A stretch of DNA of 64,000 nt from Hibiscus mutabilis. Taxonomy: Eukaryota > Streptophyta > Magnoliopsida > Malvales > Malvaceae. Shown here piece by piece: positions 1 through 11,108 of this stretch (the first letter of the stretch is position 1; every line of letters starts with the position of its first letter). The notes beneath the pieces are model-generated. The model was not told the DNA's origin, ran no database searches, and was given only the letters and a program-made list of their open reading frames with translations. The DNA is taken from NCBI GenBank assembly GCA_019671005.1, contig CM033711.1:57151049-57215048 (forward strand). The letters run 5' to 3'. The translations under genes were made by a program, and so were the position numbers.

Positions 1-1972
1 TCTAAACTTAATCCCTTTTTCAAAATGGCTAACAAATTTCTCAAACTTCACTTGTAGTCACTTCTTTATTTAATCCTTCATGTAACATAATTTAAGGAGA
101 AACTTAACCATTAAGTTAATAGAAAACTTCTAAGCCCATTTTTTGGGTATTACAATTATCCTACCCTAAAAGAAAATTCATCCTCAAATTTTCTTGAGGA
201 GAAAAGATGAGGATATAAATCCTTTAGACTCGATCTGGAAGGTTTCTTATCTAAGAAGATTATGGATTCATTTCCCATAATTCATAAAGGATGACCTTTT
301 TCGACATTATTCTGCTTGGACATAATGCTTACTTGTTCGACAGTACTCGAAAGATTTTTGTTATTCCCATTTCATCCTTACATTACTTCCCTTAATAGAG
401 GAGTCAACCGGGATCTATTATCTCGGTTTAAATATTTCAAACATTTGTACTAATTCTTAGCACATAGAAGAGCTTTATCAGACATAGAACTCAAGTACTT
501 ATTAAAAGTTAACTCCTAGGTGGCACAATAACTTATATTGATGCAACAACTTCTGATTTAGTCCGAAAATTGACTAAACCATGCTTTGAATCTAACACCT
601 CCTACCCGGTCTAGAAGATAAATCAGCTTATGATGTTTTACCGGTAAACAAATAAACGTTCTTTAAAGAAAAACTTGTTATAACCAACAAATCACACCTT
701 CAAAAGTCAAGGCAATTAAAAACCTATTTTAACAATTCTTTTAAAGGTCTCATATCAACTCCCAGGCAAACAATAACATGTGGTACATACTAAGGACAAT
801 ACATACAAATCACTAGATCTTAACATGATTTTGCCTTCTACGCTCACCAAAATCGCAGGGTTCATTAAGAAAACTCTACTAATGCATATGATCTCTTTTT
901 AATCATGCACACTTTTAAACTTGACTTGATTATAAGATTGAATATTTCTAAATCATTTAATGTGTTATCGGTCTCTAATTATGAACTAAGCTTCACATGA
1001 CACTACCCAACATATATTTTTTTGCAACATGCATTTAAAGTTTTTGCCTATCATAGCTTCACTTGCAAGTATCCATTTGAAGGCGTATTTGCTTAGCTTA
1101 AACTATCAACTCACATGTCATCATTTAATTAGTCAGGTAAGTGATTACTTAGCGTGGATATACATGCGCACAACTTATTCTATTTACCAATAACATTCAT
1201 ATCTTCATGACCAAGCTTTCATACAATTAACCAATGGTTAACCATTTTTGAAACCTTTACAAATCTACATAATACTAAACTTACATAGGAAGCAAGGTGA
1301 TCATCTATTTAACATCTCAAATCTCTAGTCAAATTACCCAAATTATGCCATTAGCAACTACATGATTATCTATACTAGGTAAAAGTAATCTCCGCTTCCG
1401 AAGATCAATTATTTGGATACTTCAACCAATTCTAGGTAGTTGCGTACATTTGACAATTTCAAACTGTTATGCTAGATATTCAAACTACTCTAGTTTTTTT
1501 TAGAGTCCAATACATGATAGGATTTATATATAACAACTTGCAACCAACAAGTATCATAACAATCCATTAACTTAGACTTTTAAAGATACTTAGGCAACCA
1601 CACAATCACCCCCACAACTATATCAAAAAGACAAGCAACAAGCAAGAAATAATTATAGTCCCATTACAGAACTTGGATACTTATCAAGCTTATACACATA
1701 TAAACCCAAATGGAATATAGGAGTTCTAAAGATAATGATTCAATTCAAACAAAGTTCCTTGTGATCACGTCTGAACTTGGAAGACACCGAAGGTACCTTA
1801 CCCTAAAATGTATATAAAGACTTGAGTAAGCGTAAGCTTAGTGAGGTAGCTTAATCAAATAATTTATATGGAACAAAATTTCTATATTATAACTCTATAC
1901 TTCCTCAACTCATTGGATCTAAGCATTTAGCAAGCTAGATCAATCACAACTCATTATTTAACGAGTTTGAAA
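1..1972 (-). mobile_element. Non-autonomous Ty3/gypsy-type element, copy D1 (truncated at both ends)
   Basis: Read on the minus strand this is LTR, short internal domain, LTR. The downstream LTR ends at 154 with GGGTATTACA and continues left out of the window. The internal domain is 155-590. The upstream LTR starts near 591 and runs to about 1,972, where similarity to copy D2 stops abruptly. D1 and D2 (10,303-13,450) match along LTR end, whole internal domain and about 1.4 kb of the second LTR, with scattered substitutions. No gag, protease, RT or integrase is present. Other LTRs carrying the D signature are at 28,582-30,185 (plus strand) and 62,839-63,028. That the element moved using proteins of another Tekay element is inference. 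Confidence 0.8.
155..590 (-). mobile_element. gag-pol-less internal domain of D1 with PPT and degenerate PBS
   Basis: The domain is about 436 bp between the LTRs. At its left edge (155-167, minus strand) is the purine tract that primes plus-strand DNA, followed by a stub matching the last codons of Tekay pol (a PHLF-like then EDEF-like remnant). At its right edge, near 580-590, is a damaged site complementary to initiator tRNA-Met. Between about 480 and 575 lies a leader with TCCTAGGTGGCACA, also found between PBS and gag in elements C1 and F. No open reading frame of note is present. Confidence 0.75.
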
Positions 1973-2945
1973 ATTGGTGATACTATTATGGAAATTTGGT
2001 TTAATTGAGGTTTAATGGATGAAATTGTTTAAGATTTGTTTTGGTTTGTTAATGCTGGGTTTATGATTAAGTTTTATCATGATTTTGATGTGTGATATTG
2101 TGGATCAATGGATTTTAATGTGGTAATCCTGAAACTAGGTAAACTGTTTGATTCTTAGGTTGAGATCATGGAGTTTTTTGCTTGTTTAAGTGGTTAAATG
2201 ATGGCTAATGATATATGGGTGTTCAAGAGATGCTTTTAGCTGTATCTTGATGATATTTTATTGGTGATTTCGTTGGGAAAGGGTTGGAGATCAATTAGAG
2301 TGTTTTCGCCGATGTTTCAGTAGTTTTCGGATAGCGAAAGGTTGTTCGATGAGTAGGGAAAGTGTAATAATGTGTTGCTGGGGATTTTAATGCAGGGATG
2401 TGCATTTAATCCGCTGTTTTTTCTTGTTTAGAAGTAGGGGAGTTGGATCCAATAGCTTTAGAATAAGGTTTGATTAATCAAAGGCTAGAATTACTTCGGT
2501 AAAGCAAGCGAGGCGCGTCGATGAGTGGAAACGAGCTTTAGAGCTTTAAAAAGGTTTGAAAGTGACTTTTGGGGGTTTAAATTAAGCTTGAAATTATGGG
2601 TTAAACTCAGAAGTAAGTATGATTGAATTTGCTTTCGGTTCTCAAATTTTCTCATTGTTATGATAAATCATGCTCGTGTTTGAAGATAGAATTTGTTACC
2701 TACTATTATGCATGTTTTAATGAATTTAGAGATGATTCATGTGATCCCATAAGATAGACATATGGTTTTGAAAGAGTTTATAACTTGTTAAGAAATGTAA
2801 TGCAATGGTATTGCTTTTGAAATGGGATGAGAAATGCTTTATGTTTATGCATTGAAAACAGTAAGGTAACATGGCTTTTAAAGTGTATATTGGCAATTGA
2901 TGATTCTTATTATAATCGGATATAATTGGTAGACCAATAGGATGA
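1973..2945 (+). repeat. Internal fragment of a family-B LTR, plus orientation
   Basis: This 970-bp stretch is the reverse complement of about 26,925-27,890 inside the 5' LTR of element B2, at nearly the same length and in the same order. Landmarks are GGTTTAATTGAGG near 2,000 and AATCGGATATAATTGG near 2,915. It has neither LTR end. It is fused to the D1 LTR on the left and to the integrase of C1 on the right. I see no gene in it; the short open frames here are chance. Confidence 0.85.
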
Positions 2946-2956
2946 CTCGTGTTCAT

Positions 2957-3560
2957 GTTCACGGATGTATAGCTCGGCTAAGGTTTCCAAGCTCATGTTC
3001 ATTCGAATAGGGATGAAGTGAGTAGACTTTGTGAATCTATCAACAATAACCCATATAACATCATTCTTTTTTGGAGTAGAGGGAAGATCAGTAACAAAGT
3101 CCATTGTAATTTGATCCCATTTCTACTGAGGGAATTTGATTGGTTGGAGCAATCCAGTAGGGACTTGATGCTCGGCTTTGACTCTTTGACAAGTTAAGCA
3201 CTTTGAAACAAAGTTTGTAATAGCCGATTTCAGGTCTGGCCACCAGTATAGTGGCTTTAGGTCCTTGTACATCTTAACCGATCCCGGGTGAATTGAGAAA
3301 TAGCTTTGATGAGCTTCTTGTAGCATATCTTGTTTTAGTTCCTCATTCTTAGGAACACATTCTATATCTTTGAAATAGAGGAGTCCATTCGACTTGAGGG
3401 AGAAGTTAGAATTAGACTCAGAGTCTAGCTTGGACATGATCTTCTGAAGATCTGGATCAATTTGTTAGAGTTCTTTGATTCTCGAGATTAGACTAGATTG
3501 AACTTGAAGTTCAGACAAGAATTTCTGTCATTTGGATAAACATAAATGAGCATTGATAGC
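2957..3560 (-). pseudogene. pol: C1 integrase, N-terminal half (broken)
   Basis: Integrase inserts the cDNA copy into the chromosome. An open segment at 3,123-3,437 holds the HHCC zinc-binding region (SIHPGSVKMYKDL, then KCLTCQRVKAEHQ). A stop separates it from the start of the catalytic core at 2,957-3,104, which has MDFVTDLP and the first catalytic Asp in VIVDRFTKS. The frame ends at LAELYI, before the second Asp and the Glu, where a B-LTR fragment begins. The stop between the two pieces replaces a Trp codon found in relatives (QWKW). It is a non-functional relic. Confidence 0.85.
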
Positions 3561-3635
3561 CAAGAAAACCACGAAAGAATAAACAGGATCACTAAGAATG
3601 GTTTTTGAATAGTTACTTGCAAGACAAGGAAAGGT

Positions 3636-4110
3636 TCAATTAGAATGGATTACTTGTAATCCTAGAAAGATTAAATTTGAATGAATTATTCTAGGATTTA
3701 GATTTAAGGGTTTACCCAAGTATGGTCTGCGAGTAAAGGCATCAACAACCACGTTTGCTTTCCCTGGATGGTATTTGATAACCAAATCGTAGTCTTTAAG
3801 CAATTCTAGCCATCTTTTTTGCCTCAAATTCAAGTCTTTATGAGTTATGAGGTATTTGAGACTCTTGTGGTCTGTGAACAAGTTGCATTTCTCCCCGTAA
3901 AAGTAATGTCTCCAAACTTCGAGTGCAACACAATTGTTGCCAATTCTATATCGTGTGTAAGGTAGTTTGACTCGTGTGGTTTTAGTTGCCTTGAAGCGTA
4001 AGCTACCACTTTTCCATCTTGCATTAGGACATAACCTAGTTCTAAATGAGATGTATCACTATAAACAGTGAATTCTTTGCCTGATTCTGGTTGGATGAGA
4101 ACCGGAGCAT
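3636..4110 (-). pseudogene. pol: C1 RNase H domain (frameshifted)
   Basis: RNase H degrades the RNA template during reverse transcription. The domain starts at FTVYSDTSHLELGYVLMQDG near 4,070, with the first catalytic Asp in YSD. It runs through VAYASRQLKPHESNYLTHDIELAT, then shifts frame near 3,900. It resumes as TDHKSLKYL and ends with the family signature DYDLVIKYHPGKANVVVDAF at about 3,740. Catalytic positions are recognisable, but the frameshift breaks the domain. Confidence 0.85.
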
Positions 4111-5040
4111 GAGCCAGGGCTTGTTTAACCTTATTGAAGCTTCGTTGTTGATTCTCTGACCATACAAATGGTGTATCTTTGCAAGTTAGCTTAGTCAAGG
4201 TTGTGGCAATGGATGAAAATCCCTTGACAAAATACCGATAATACCCGGCTAAACCGAGAAAGCTTCTGACCTCACCAACATTCCTCGGAGGTCTCCAATA
4301 TATGATGGATTGAATTTTGCTCGGGTCTACTTTAATCCCTTCTACCAAGATGGCATGGCTAAGGAACGAGACTTCTAATAGCCAAAGTTCACACTTAGAG
4401 AACTTTGCAAACAATTGACGTTCTCAGAGATTTTGCAATATAATTCGAAGGTGTTCAGAATATTCTTCCTTATTCCAATAATACACCAGAATGTCATCAA
4501 TGAAGACGACCACAAACTTGTCAAGATAGGGCTTGAATACACGGTTCATGAGGTCCATGAAAGCAGCCGGAGCATTCGTTAACCCGAATGTCATTACAAG
4601 GAATTCAAAATGGCCACATCAAGTATGAAAAGTTGTCTTGGGTACATCTTCTTCTTTTACCCTTATTCGGTAGTATCCCAATCGAAGATCGATCTTTGAG
4701 AACACCGAAGCATCCTTGGGAGAGGATATCGATTCTTGATAATAAGCTTGTTCAATTGTCTGTAGTCAATATGGAGTCTCATAGTTCCATCTTTCTTCTT
4801 CACAAACAAGACTGGAGCACCCTAGGGAGACGAGTAGGCCGAATAAAGCCTTTGTCGTGTAGCTCTTGGAGTTGCTTCATGAGTTCTTTCAATTCAACAG
4901 GTGCCATTCGATAGGGTGTGATGGACACCAAAGTTGTTACAGGTTGGACATTGATCCTGAACTCTACTTCTCTGGTTGAAGGGAGACCATGGAGTTCCTC
5001 GGGAAAAACATCGATTTTTGATACAATTGACATACTAGGT
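4111..5040 (-). pseudogene. pol: C1 reverse transcriptase (broken)
   Basis: The N-terminal part reads FPEELHGLPSTREVEF and YRMAPVELKELMKQL (about 4,850-5,010), typical of Tekay RT. The palm motif FIDDILVY, the chromovirus form of YxDD, is intact in reading near 4,490-4,515 after NAPAAFMDLMNRVF. The connection VRSFLGLAGYYRYFVKGFS is near 4,200-4,280. Stops and frameshifts separate these blocks. Just before YGHFE-like residues (about 4,615) the usual Arg codon is TGA, as also in C2 and H. Confidence 0.88.
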
Positions 5041-5165
5041 AAGCCGAATTAATGTTCATCTTGTAAGACCATAGCAGCAAAGATTGAGGTCGATTTCCTA
5101 TCAGTTAGGAGAATGGATTCCTTTCCTAAAGCCCAGAGATAAAGTATCCTATTTCGACAATCTAC

Positions 5166-5472
5166 CTAGGGCTCACGCTTGCTTAACCAATCTAGTCCTA
5201 GCACTAGATTAAGCTCACAAGTTGGTAGTACATAAAGATCAACATAGAAGGGTATATTTTGAATCAATAGGGGACAATTTCTACAGATAAGGCTTATGTT
5301 TGTAGTTCCCCCTATTGTATTCGAAACTACTATGCTTTGTTTTACAATTTCAAGTTTTAACTTCAATTTTGCAATCAAAGATGAGCATACAAATGAATGT
5401 GTGGAGTCTATTAAAGCATAAACAAGTTTCAAATTTAGCTCAACGGTACCTGCTATGACATCAGGTGATTCT
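5166..5472 (-). pseudogene. pol: C1 aspartic protease, active site damaged
   Basis: The protease processes the Gag-Pol polyprotein. The segment VYALIDSTHSFVCSSLIAKL aligns with C2, which reads LIDSGSTHSFIYSS. Here two residues are missing, so the Asp-Ser-Gly triad is lost. The C-terminal half (LYVLPTCELNLVLGLDWL) is well preserved. A protease without this triad should be inactive. Confidence 0.85.
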
Positions 5473-6723
5473 TCATCTTTTTTCCCATATATGATAGATT
5501 CGAGCAGGAGCCTGAGATTCTTGGTGAGTAGGGGCATTCGAATGTTGTCCATTTCCTTTCCTCTGATTTCCAAACTGATTTTGTCTAGGTCTCTTGTTTC
5601 GAATAGATGGAGCTGAGCTAGCATTTACAAGAGATTGATTTGGAACCTTGTTAGGATTCTGGGGACAATCCCTAATATAGTGATTGGAGGTTCCACATAA
5701 GAAACATAGATTCATTGAGTTCTACATTGCTCGGTGTGGTGCTTCTGGCAGAACTTGCAAGTATGATATTGAGCAGCTTTACCGAAATTCCCCTTATTAT
5801 CAACAGAGATAATCGGGGCTGAAGGCTTGGTTACCGATTGGGGCCTCGGTATATAGTTGCTTTTTTGAACATGAGTGTAATTCGAAGAGTGTTCTTTGGA
5901 GTGTTTAGACTTCTTTGACTGCCAAGGCTTGTCATCATTCCTGGATCGTTTGTCTTTCCTGGTGTTACCACTTTTTCGATTCTCAAAGGCTTTATCTTCG
6001 CCTCGGTCGCAATAGCCAGTTTACCAAATTCTAGAAGTCAGTAATACCCAGGGCAGTGAATATTGGACTCAGTTCATCATTCAGTCCATCGATAAACATT
6101 CTACACTTATCAGCATCAGTCTTGATGGATTCCAACTCATACTTGCAGAAATTGCTCACGTACTATTCAATGGATCAGCCACTTTGCTTGAGGTACAAGA
6201 AACGTTTCTACCGCTCGGCCAAGTATTGTTCACTAATATATTTCTTCCTAAATTCCTCGAGGATGAATTTCCAAGTTACAGCTTCAGTAGGAGTAGTTAG
6301 GGTAGTGGTTTCCCACCAGCTTAGAGCTTCATCTGCCAACAGGGCTATGGAACATTCGAGATTGTGCTCATCTAGACAAGGTAGTTGTTTGGTCAGGATT
6401 CGAGTAGTGGCCTCTAACCAATACTCAACTACTTCAGGATTAGCTTTCATTAGTGCTAGTGAAAGTATCGGGGCTCTGTTTGTCTCAGCAACAAGAGGAG
6501 GAATACGATGGTCTCATTTCAAAGTGGCTACTATATGATTGAGCATCTCCTTCATACTCAGGAGACATCCATGCTGCAAAAGATTTATAGCATGGCTTAT
6601 TGTTGAGCAGCAGCTTGGGCTCAGGGTTCAGCTTGTTGTTGTGGAGGATTCTGGTCCATCCTCACACTATCTCCTTCATTTGAGGAGACTTTCATCATCC
6701 CGAGCGAGCCTTGTTTCAAACAT
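5473..6723 (-). pseudogene. gag: C1 gag (capsid and zinc knuckle, broken)
   Basis: Gag forms the particle and binds RNA. The start codon is placed at 6,723 by alignment with C2 (start 33,649). The first frame soon meets a stop. The Retrotrans_gag core is open at 6,208-6,450 (EVVEYWLEATTRILTKQL, LLADEALSWWETTTL, WKFILEEFRKKYISEQYL). The nucleocapsid knuckle CFLCGTSNHYIRDC (CX2CX4HX4C) at 5,670-5,710 is complete, followed by PQNPNKVPNQ. Several frame breaks make it non-functional. Confidence 0.87.
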
Positions 6724-6850
6724 TCTACGTTCAAATAGAACAATTAGGAATTCGGCTTAGTTAAGCAAATACAATACAAGTCTCCTAGGTGGCACAAGTA
6801 TCATATATGATGCAAGAGATCCCGATTTAGTCCTAGAACCAACTAAAAAT
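6724..6850 (-). other. C1 leader, primer-binding site lost
   Basis: This stretch between gag and the 5' LTR holds the leader word TCCTAGGTGGCACAAG shared with D1, D2 and F. The expected match to initiator tRNA-Met is absent: where relatives read GCTCTGATACCAA, C1 goes straight from ACCAACTAAAAAT into LTR sequence CCTACCCCGGG. The PBS and the terminal LTR bases were probably deleted. Confidence 0.65.
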
Positions 6851-9800
6851 CCCTACCCCGGGTTAGTAGCAAACCGGCTCGAAAGCGTTACCAAGCAAGA
6901 ACAAGTCATTACAAGCAAAAACAAGGCAAGAATAGATTAACTCGTCTCTATTATATGAATTACTTAACTAGCAATCAACCAATCATACTTAGCTTATCAA
7001 GCATGCAATCTCTTGTTTACAAGTCATTATAGGTTACTACTTTAACAATTCCATTAACTGCATCATACTACTATCATCCAAATGGCCTAAGTATACAAAC
7101 ATGCTTCCATTTCATTTTATTTTTCCCTAGATTGATTCATATAACATCTCATACCTTAATTACTAACATGATTATTTGAACATACAATTGCATGTAACTT
7201 GATTCCAAACAAGCCATATACCAAGCCTACCCATTCGACAATTATCATACAAACATATAGAACACTTACAACAAGGTATGTTCACACATAAGTGACCATA
7301 TAATTTCCAAGGCATTTGAATGATACATATAAACTAGTTCAATCACTTAAACATTCTATATATAAATTCATATATGCGCAACAAACACCTTTCTATTACA
7401 TGTAATTTAAGTTCAATACATACTTGTTTCACATTGTCAACCAAGTTCATAACATAGTAGGCCCATTTAAGAACATATATATTCAAGTATTTAAGTATAC
7501 AAAATCCATGCACTAGTTCACTAGGTATAGTCTAAGAGCCACCAACTAGGGGAGTACAAAACAAGTATGAACCATACTTTATCTATGCTTGTGTCTTGCT
7601 TCGACCTCAAGAAATCAAGCTTCAAGATCAAGCAACAATCAAATCTCTTATCCTGTAGTTGGGAAGAATGAAAACAAGAGTGATAAGTACAAAATATGTA
7701 CTTAGTGAGGTAGTAACTAGTTCTAACCATATAACTTGTTATTTAGCCATTTATCATTCTACCTAACTAAAGTTTATAAGCATTTCAAGTCCATCAAGAA
7801 TCACAATCACGAAGTATGTATATCATTCGAACAATCTAGCAAGCAATAGGCATGAATTATATCTTATTAGAGTAACATGGCAAGCAATACCAAGAATGTG
7901 TTATCTAATCATTTGAATGGTATACATTTACCAAGTAAATCAAGTTGACATACCAAACATTAAACATTGCATGGTTTACATGTCAAGCAACAATACATTT
8001 CATATCAAGTCTCAAGCAATTCATGCTTCCATGACAAGTAACATACAATTCATGGCTTTCATGTCAAGTAACATTCATTATATAACTTTCAAGACAAATA
8101 ACATGTATTATAGGATTGTTATTTCATTTGCTATCATTTAAACAACCCCTTGGTACTTAGTTTGTATAGGTAATCGAGTCTCCAACCAACTGTTACCACA
8201 GGATGCACCGTAGTGTTAGTCAACCTTCCTACTATTTCCAAAGACCACATACGTATCCTCCGTCTATTACCAAATAGGGGCCTAATCCCTGGACCGTAAC
8301 TCTGACACAATTAGCTCTAGACTCTAAGGCATGCTCTTCTACCTAATCCAACTAGCTACCAAGGTTGTTCGATTTTAGCCATTTACACAAGTATTTCAAG
8401 TTCAAAATCATGTAAAGTATTCAGCAAGTTCACTATATACTAGGCCCTTAGGCCGATTGAGCCATAGCTCACATATCATGTATTTCTCATGTGTTCATTT
8501 CATCAATTTGGGATAAAATTTCGAGCAATTTCTTTAAGCATTCGATCACATGACAAATCACACATACAAGCACCAATGTTACCATTTGAACATGCTTAGA
8601 AATCGAATTATACATGATTTCAAGGATTTGATCAAATTTCTTGCATTACTTTAATCATACTTCCCTTATTAGGCCAAATCCATATCAGGTCCACTTAAAC
8701 ATTACAAGAATAGACATGTATGTATTGGTTAGGACCTAGTCCTAACCCTAGAAATAACTACACTCGCAATACTCTCCAAGCTAGCTAGTCTTGGATCCAC
8801 ACTCCTTTGTTCTTAGCTTTAGGATATTCCACCCTTTCCTATTCCACCAAGTTCACTCCTGGTTCTAACATATTACACAAGTAAATACATATTAAAACAA
8901 GTTCACATAATCATTAAACTAAGGCAATATTACTAGTAACCACTGTCCCAAAACTGTTTACAAACTGCCACAAAACTGTGTATAATTACCTAAACTGTTG
9001 CTACTAGACAGCATATACTCTGCTCACTTAAACATGCATAACTTTCATTTTGTACGTCAGAATTTCAATTGGTTTACACCGTTGGAAATATAACTTAACT
9101 ATCCTTCTAACCATATAGGCCTTGCATTTTATCTCTTTGCCAATTAACACAGTTTTTAGCTTAAAGACAGGGCAATTTACAACACTGGACAGTTTGCACT
9201 GTCCCTAGTGTTTCTTCTCTACAATTTATTCTACAATTCAGAATTCGGGTCTGTTTTCTCCTAATGAATTTATACATGTTAAGGCATCTTCCATATAAAT
9301 TTCATCCTGAAATTCCTTTTATACAATTTATGGTGAATTTTCAAAGTTACTGCCCATAACATAGTATTATGGGCAGATTACACTAGTTTAAGTTTCTAGC
9401 TTTATAAATCCTCTAAACAAGATTCTAACATTGTAATTCAACTTATTTTCATGTTCCTACATGTTTAGATCATTCCAATTCACCGAGAAATGTGTTTATA
9501 ACAAGGTACTATAGTCCTATATTCAATTTGATTCATTTAAACAATCAACATACCTCTAATTCACCATTTGAGCAGTCCATTACCTAGTTTTAACTAATCC
9601 AATTGTATACATTCATTCTCCATAAAGCTATTTACTCTATTCAAGTATCAATTCATCTAACAACATGATCAAAACAAGGCATTATATACAATTAGCATGT
9701 TTATACGTTTTCAACTAGTAAACAGTCCGTATTCTCAATTCCCAGCAACCATACACATTCTCCTTAGCAATTTGACTACTAACACTCACAAATTCAAGAT

Positions 9801-10302
9801 TCAAGCATTCTATAACATGTAGGAAATCAAGACACATTCAACGACCCACATTTCAAACAAGGGAATAGCAAGAAGAAGAACTTACATTCACAATCATGCA
9901 ACCACAATTCAAGCAACACAAGGACCATCCCAATGCATGGTTAAATCTTGAACAAAACCTTCATTTCTTTCTCTAATTTGATTCGGTGCTAATGGAGGAA
10001 TGGAGAAGATGATAGTGATCCCTTTTTCCACTAATTTTTTTTATCCTATGTGTAATATGACATTACTTGCCACATGCTCAAACCATTTTAGTTTATTTCA
10101 TTAACATCCAATACTCGGTTATTGCATATAATTCATATTGGTCACTTCAATTTTGGTACTTTAACTTGTTGGCTATAACATTTTAGTCCTTTAGTTATTT
10201 GTTAGCTAATGTTCTTTATTCTTTAATTTTATTAGCACATAATTCAATTATTCTATATCTTTGATAGTTGTAACATTCCTAGACCATGTTTACGGTGTTA
10301 CA
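6851..10302 (-). repeat. 5' LTR of C1 (about 3.45 kb)
   Basis: This is the long LTR of family C. Its right end is GGTGTTACA at 10,302 and reads on the minus strand like the starts of the C2 LTRs (TGTAACACC then GGCCTAG then GTTAC). The left end is worn. It contains no gene. Recognisable subregions are ACTGTTTACA-type boxes near 8,945-9,010, a GC-rich stretch at 8,170-8,345 equivalent to the 33-bp repeats of C2, and a 9-bp inverted repeat at 8,727-8,747. Confidence 0.85.
8727..8747. repeat. Conserved 9-bp inverted repeat in family-C LTR
   Basis: Arms GGTTAGGAC and GTCCTAACC are separated by 3 bases. The same perfect hairpin is at 32,042-32,062 in the 5' LTR of C2, while the 3' LTR of C2 has a mutated version near 40,095. 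It could be an RNA hairpin or a protein site; the role is unknown. Confidence 0.6.
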
Positions 10303-10672
10303 AATTCCCGGTTCAAGCTTTCATTCTCTACCATTCTTGGGTGGTTTTAGCTAAGGAGAGAAGGTAGAAGAATGGAGGAAGATGACACCTAGGTTCATTT
10401 TTCATTTCTCCCTTAGCCGAGTGTCTATTTCCCCTCCACTTGTCTCCCCAAACTTTTATAACACTTAGATCCTTGATTTTAGGATAAAATTGTATGCAGG
10501 TTATGAATTAATGAAATCTCTAATCTCAATCCCTTTTCTGATATGGCTAACAAATTTCTCAAACTTCACTTTTAGTAACTTCTTTATTTAATTCTTCATG
10601 TAACATAATTTAATGAGCAACTTAACCATTAAGTTAATAGAAAACTTCCAAGCCCACTTTTTGGGTATTACA

Positions 10673-11108
10673 ATTCTCCTCCCCTAAAAGAAAATTCGTC
10701 CTCCAATTTTCTCGAGGAGAAAAGATGAGGATATAGATCCTTCATACTCGATCTAGAAGGTTTCTTACCTAAAAAGATTATGGATTCTTTTCCCCTAATT
10801 CATAAAGGATGACCTTTTTCCTACATTAATCTGCTTCGACATAACGCTTACTTATTCGGTAGTACTCAGAAGATTTTTATTATTTCCATTTCATCCTTAC
10901 ATTACTTCGCTCAATAGACGATTTAACCAAGATCTAATATCTTGGTCCAAACATTTCTACTAATTCTTAGCACATAGAAGAGCTTTATCGGACACAGATC
11001 ACAAGTACTTATCAAAATTTAACTCCTAGGTGGCACAATAACATATAATGATGCAACAACTTCCGATTTAGTCCGATAATGGACTAAACCATGCTCTGAT
11101 TACAAAAT
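10673..11108 (-). mobile_element. gag-pol-less internal domain of D2
   Basis: The left edge has the purine tract and a pol 3' remnant (minus-strand reading YPHLF then EDEF). The right edge has the leader word TCCTAGGTGGCACAATAAC and PBS-like GCTCTGATTACAA. Everything from gag to the chromodomain is missing. The same structure in D1 argues that the deletion predates amplification of the family. Confidence 0.78.

Larger units (their letters stand above)
2946..10302 (-). mobile_element. Ty3/gypsy Tekay-type chromovirus C1, 3' truncated
   Basis: In minus orientation the element has a 3.45-kb 5' LTR (10,302 down to about 6,851), leader, gag, protease, RT, RNase H and the first half of integrase, stopping near 2,957. 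The rest of integrase, chromodomain, PPT and 3' LTR are missing and replaced by a B-LTR fragment. Its LTR and coding parts match C2 (30,303-41,905), so they are one family. The right LTR end (GGTGTTACA at 10,302) lies inside a D-family LTR, so C1 probably inserted into D2. The target duplication cannot be tested because the left end is lost. Confidence 0.9.

Noticed and set aside
4588..4914. A 108-codon plus-strand open frame
   Set aside because: It is antisense to the C1 RT fingers and palm.
6056..6538. A 160-codon plus-strand open frame
   Set aside because: It is the antisense of the C1 gag capsid region, which is supported by family motifs on the minus strand.
2946..10307. Target-site duplication for C1
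   Set aside because: The left end of C1 is missing, so AATTC at 10,303-10,307 has no partner to compare.
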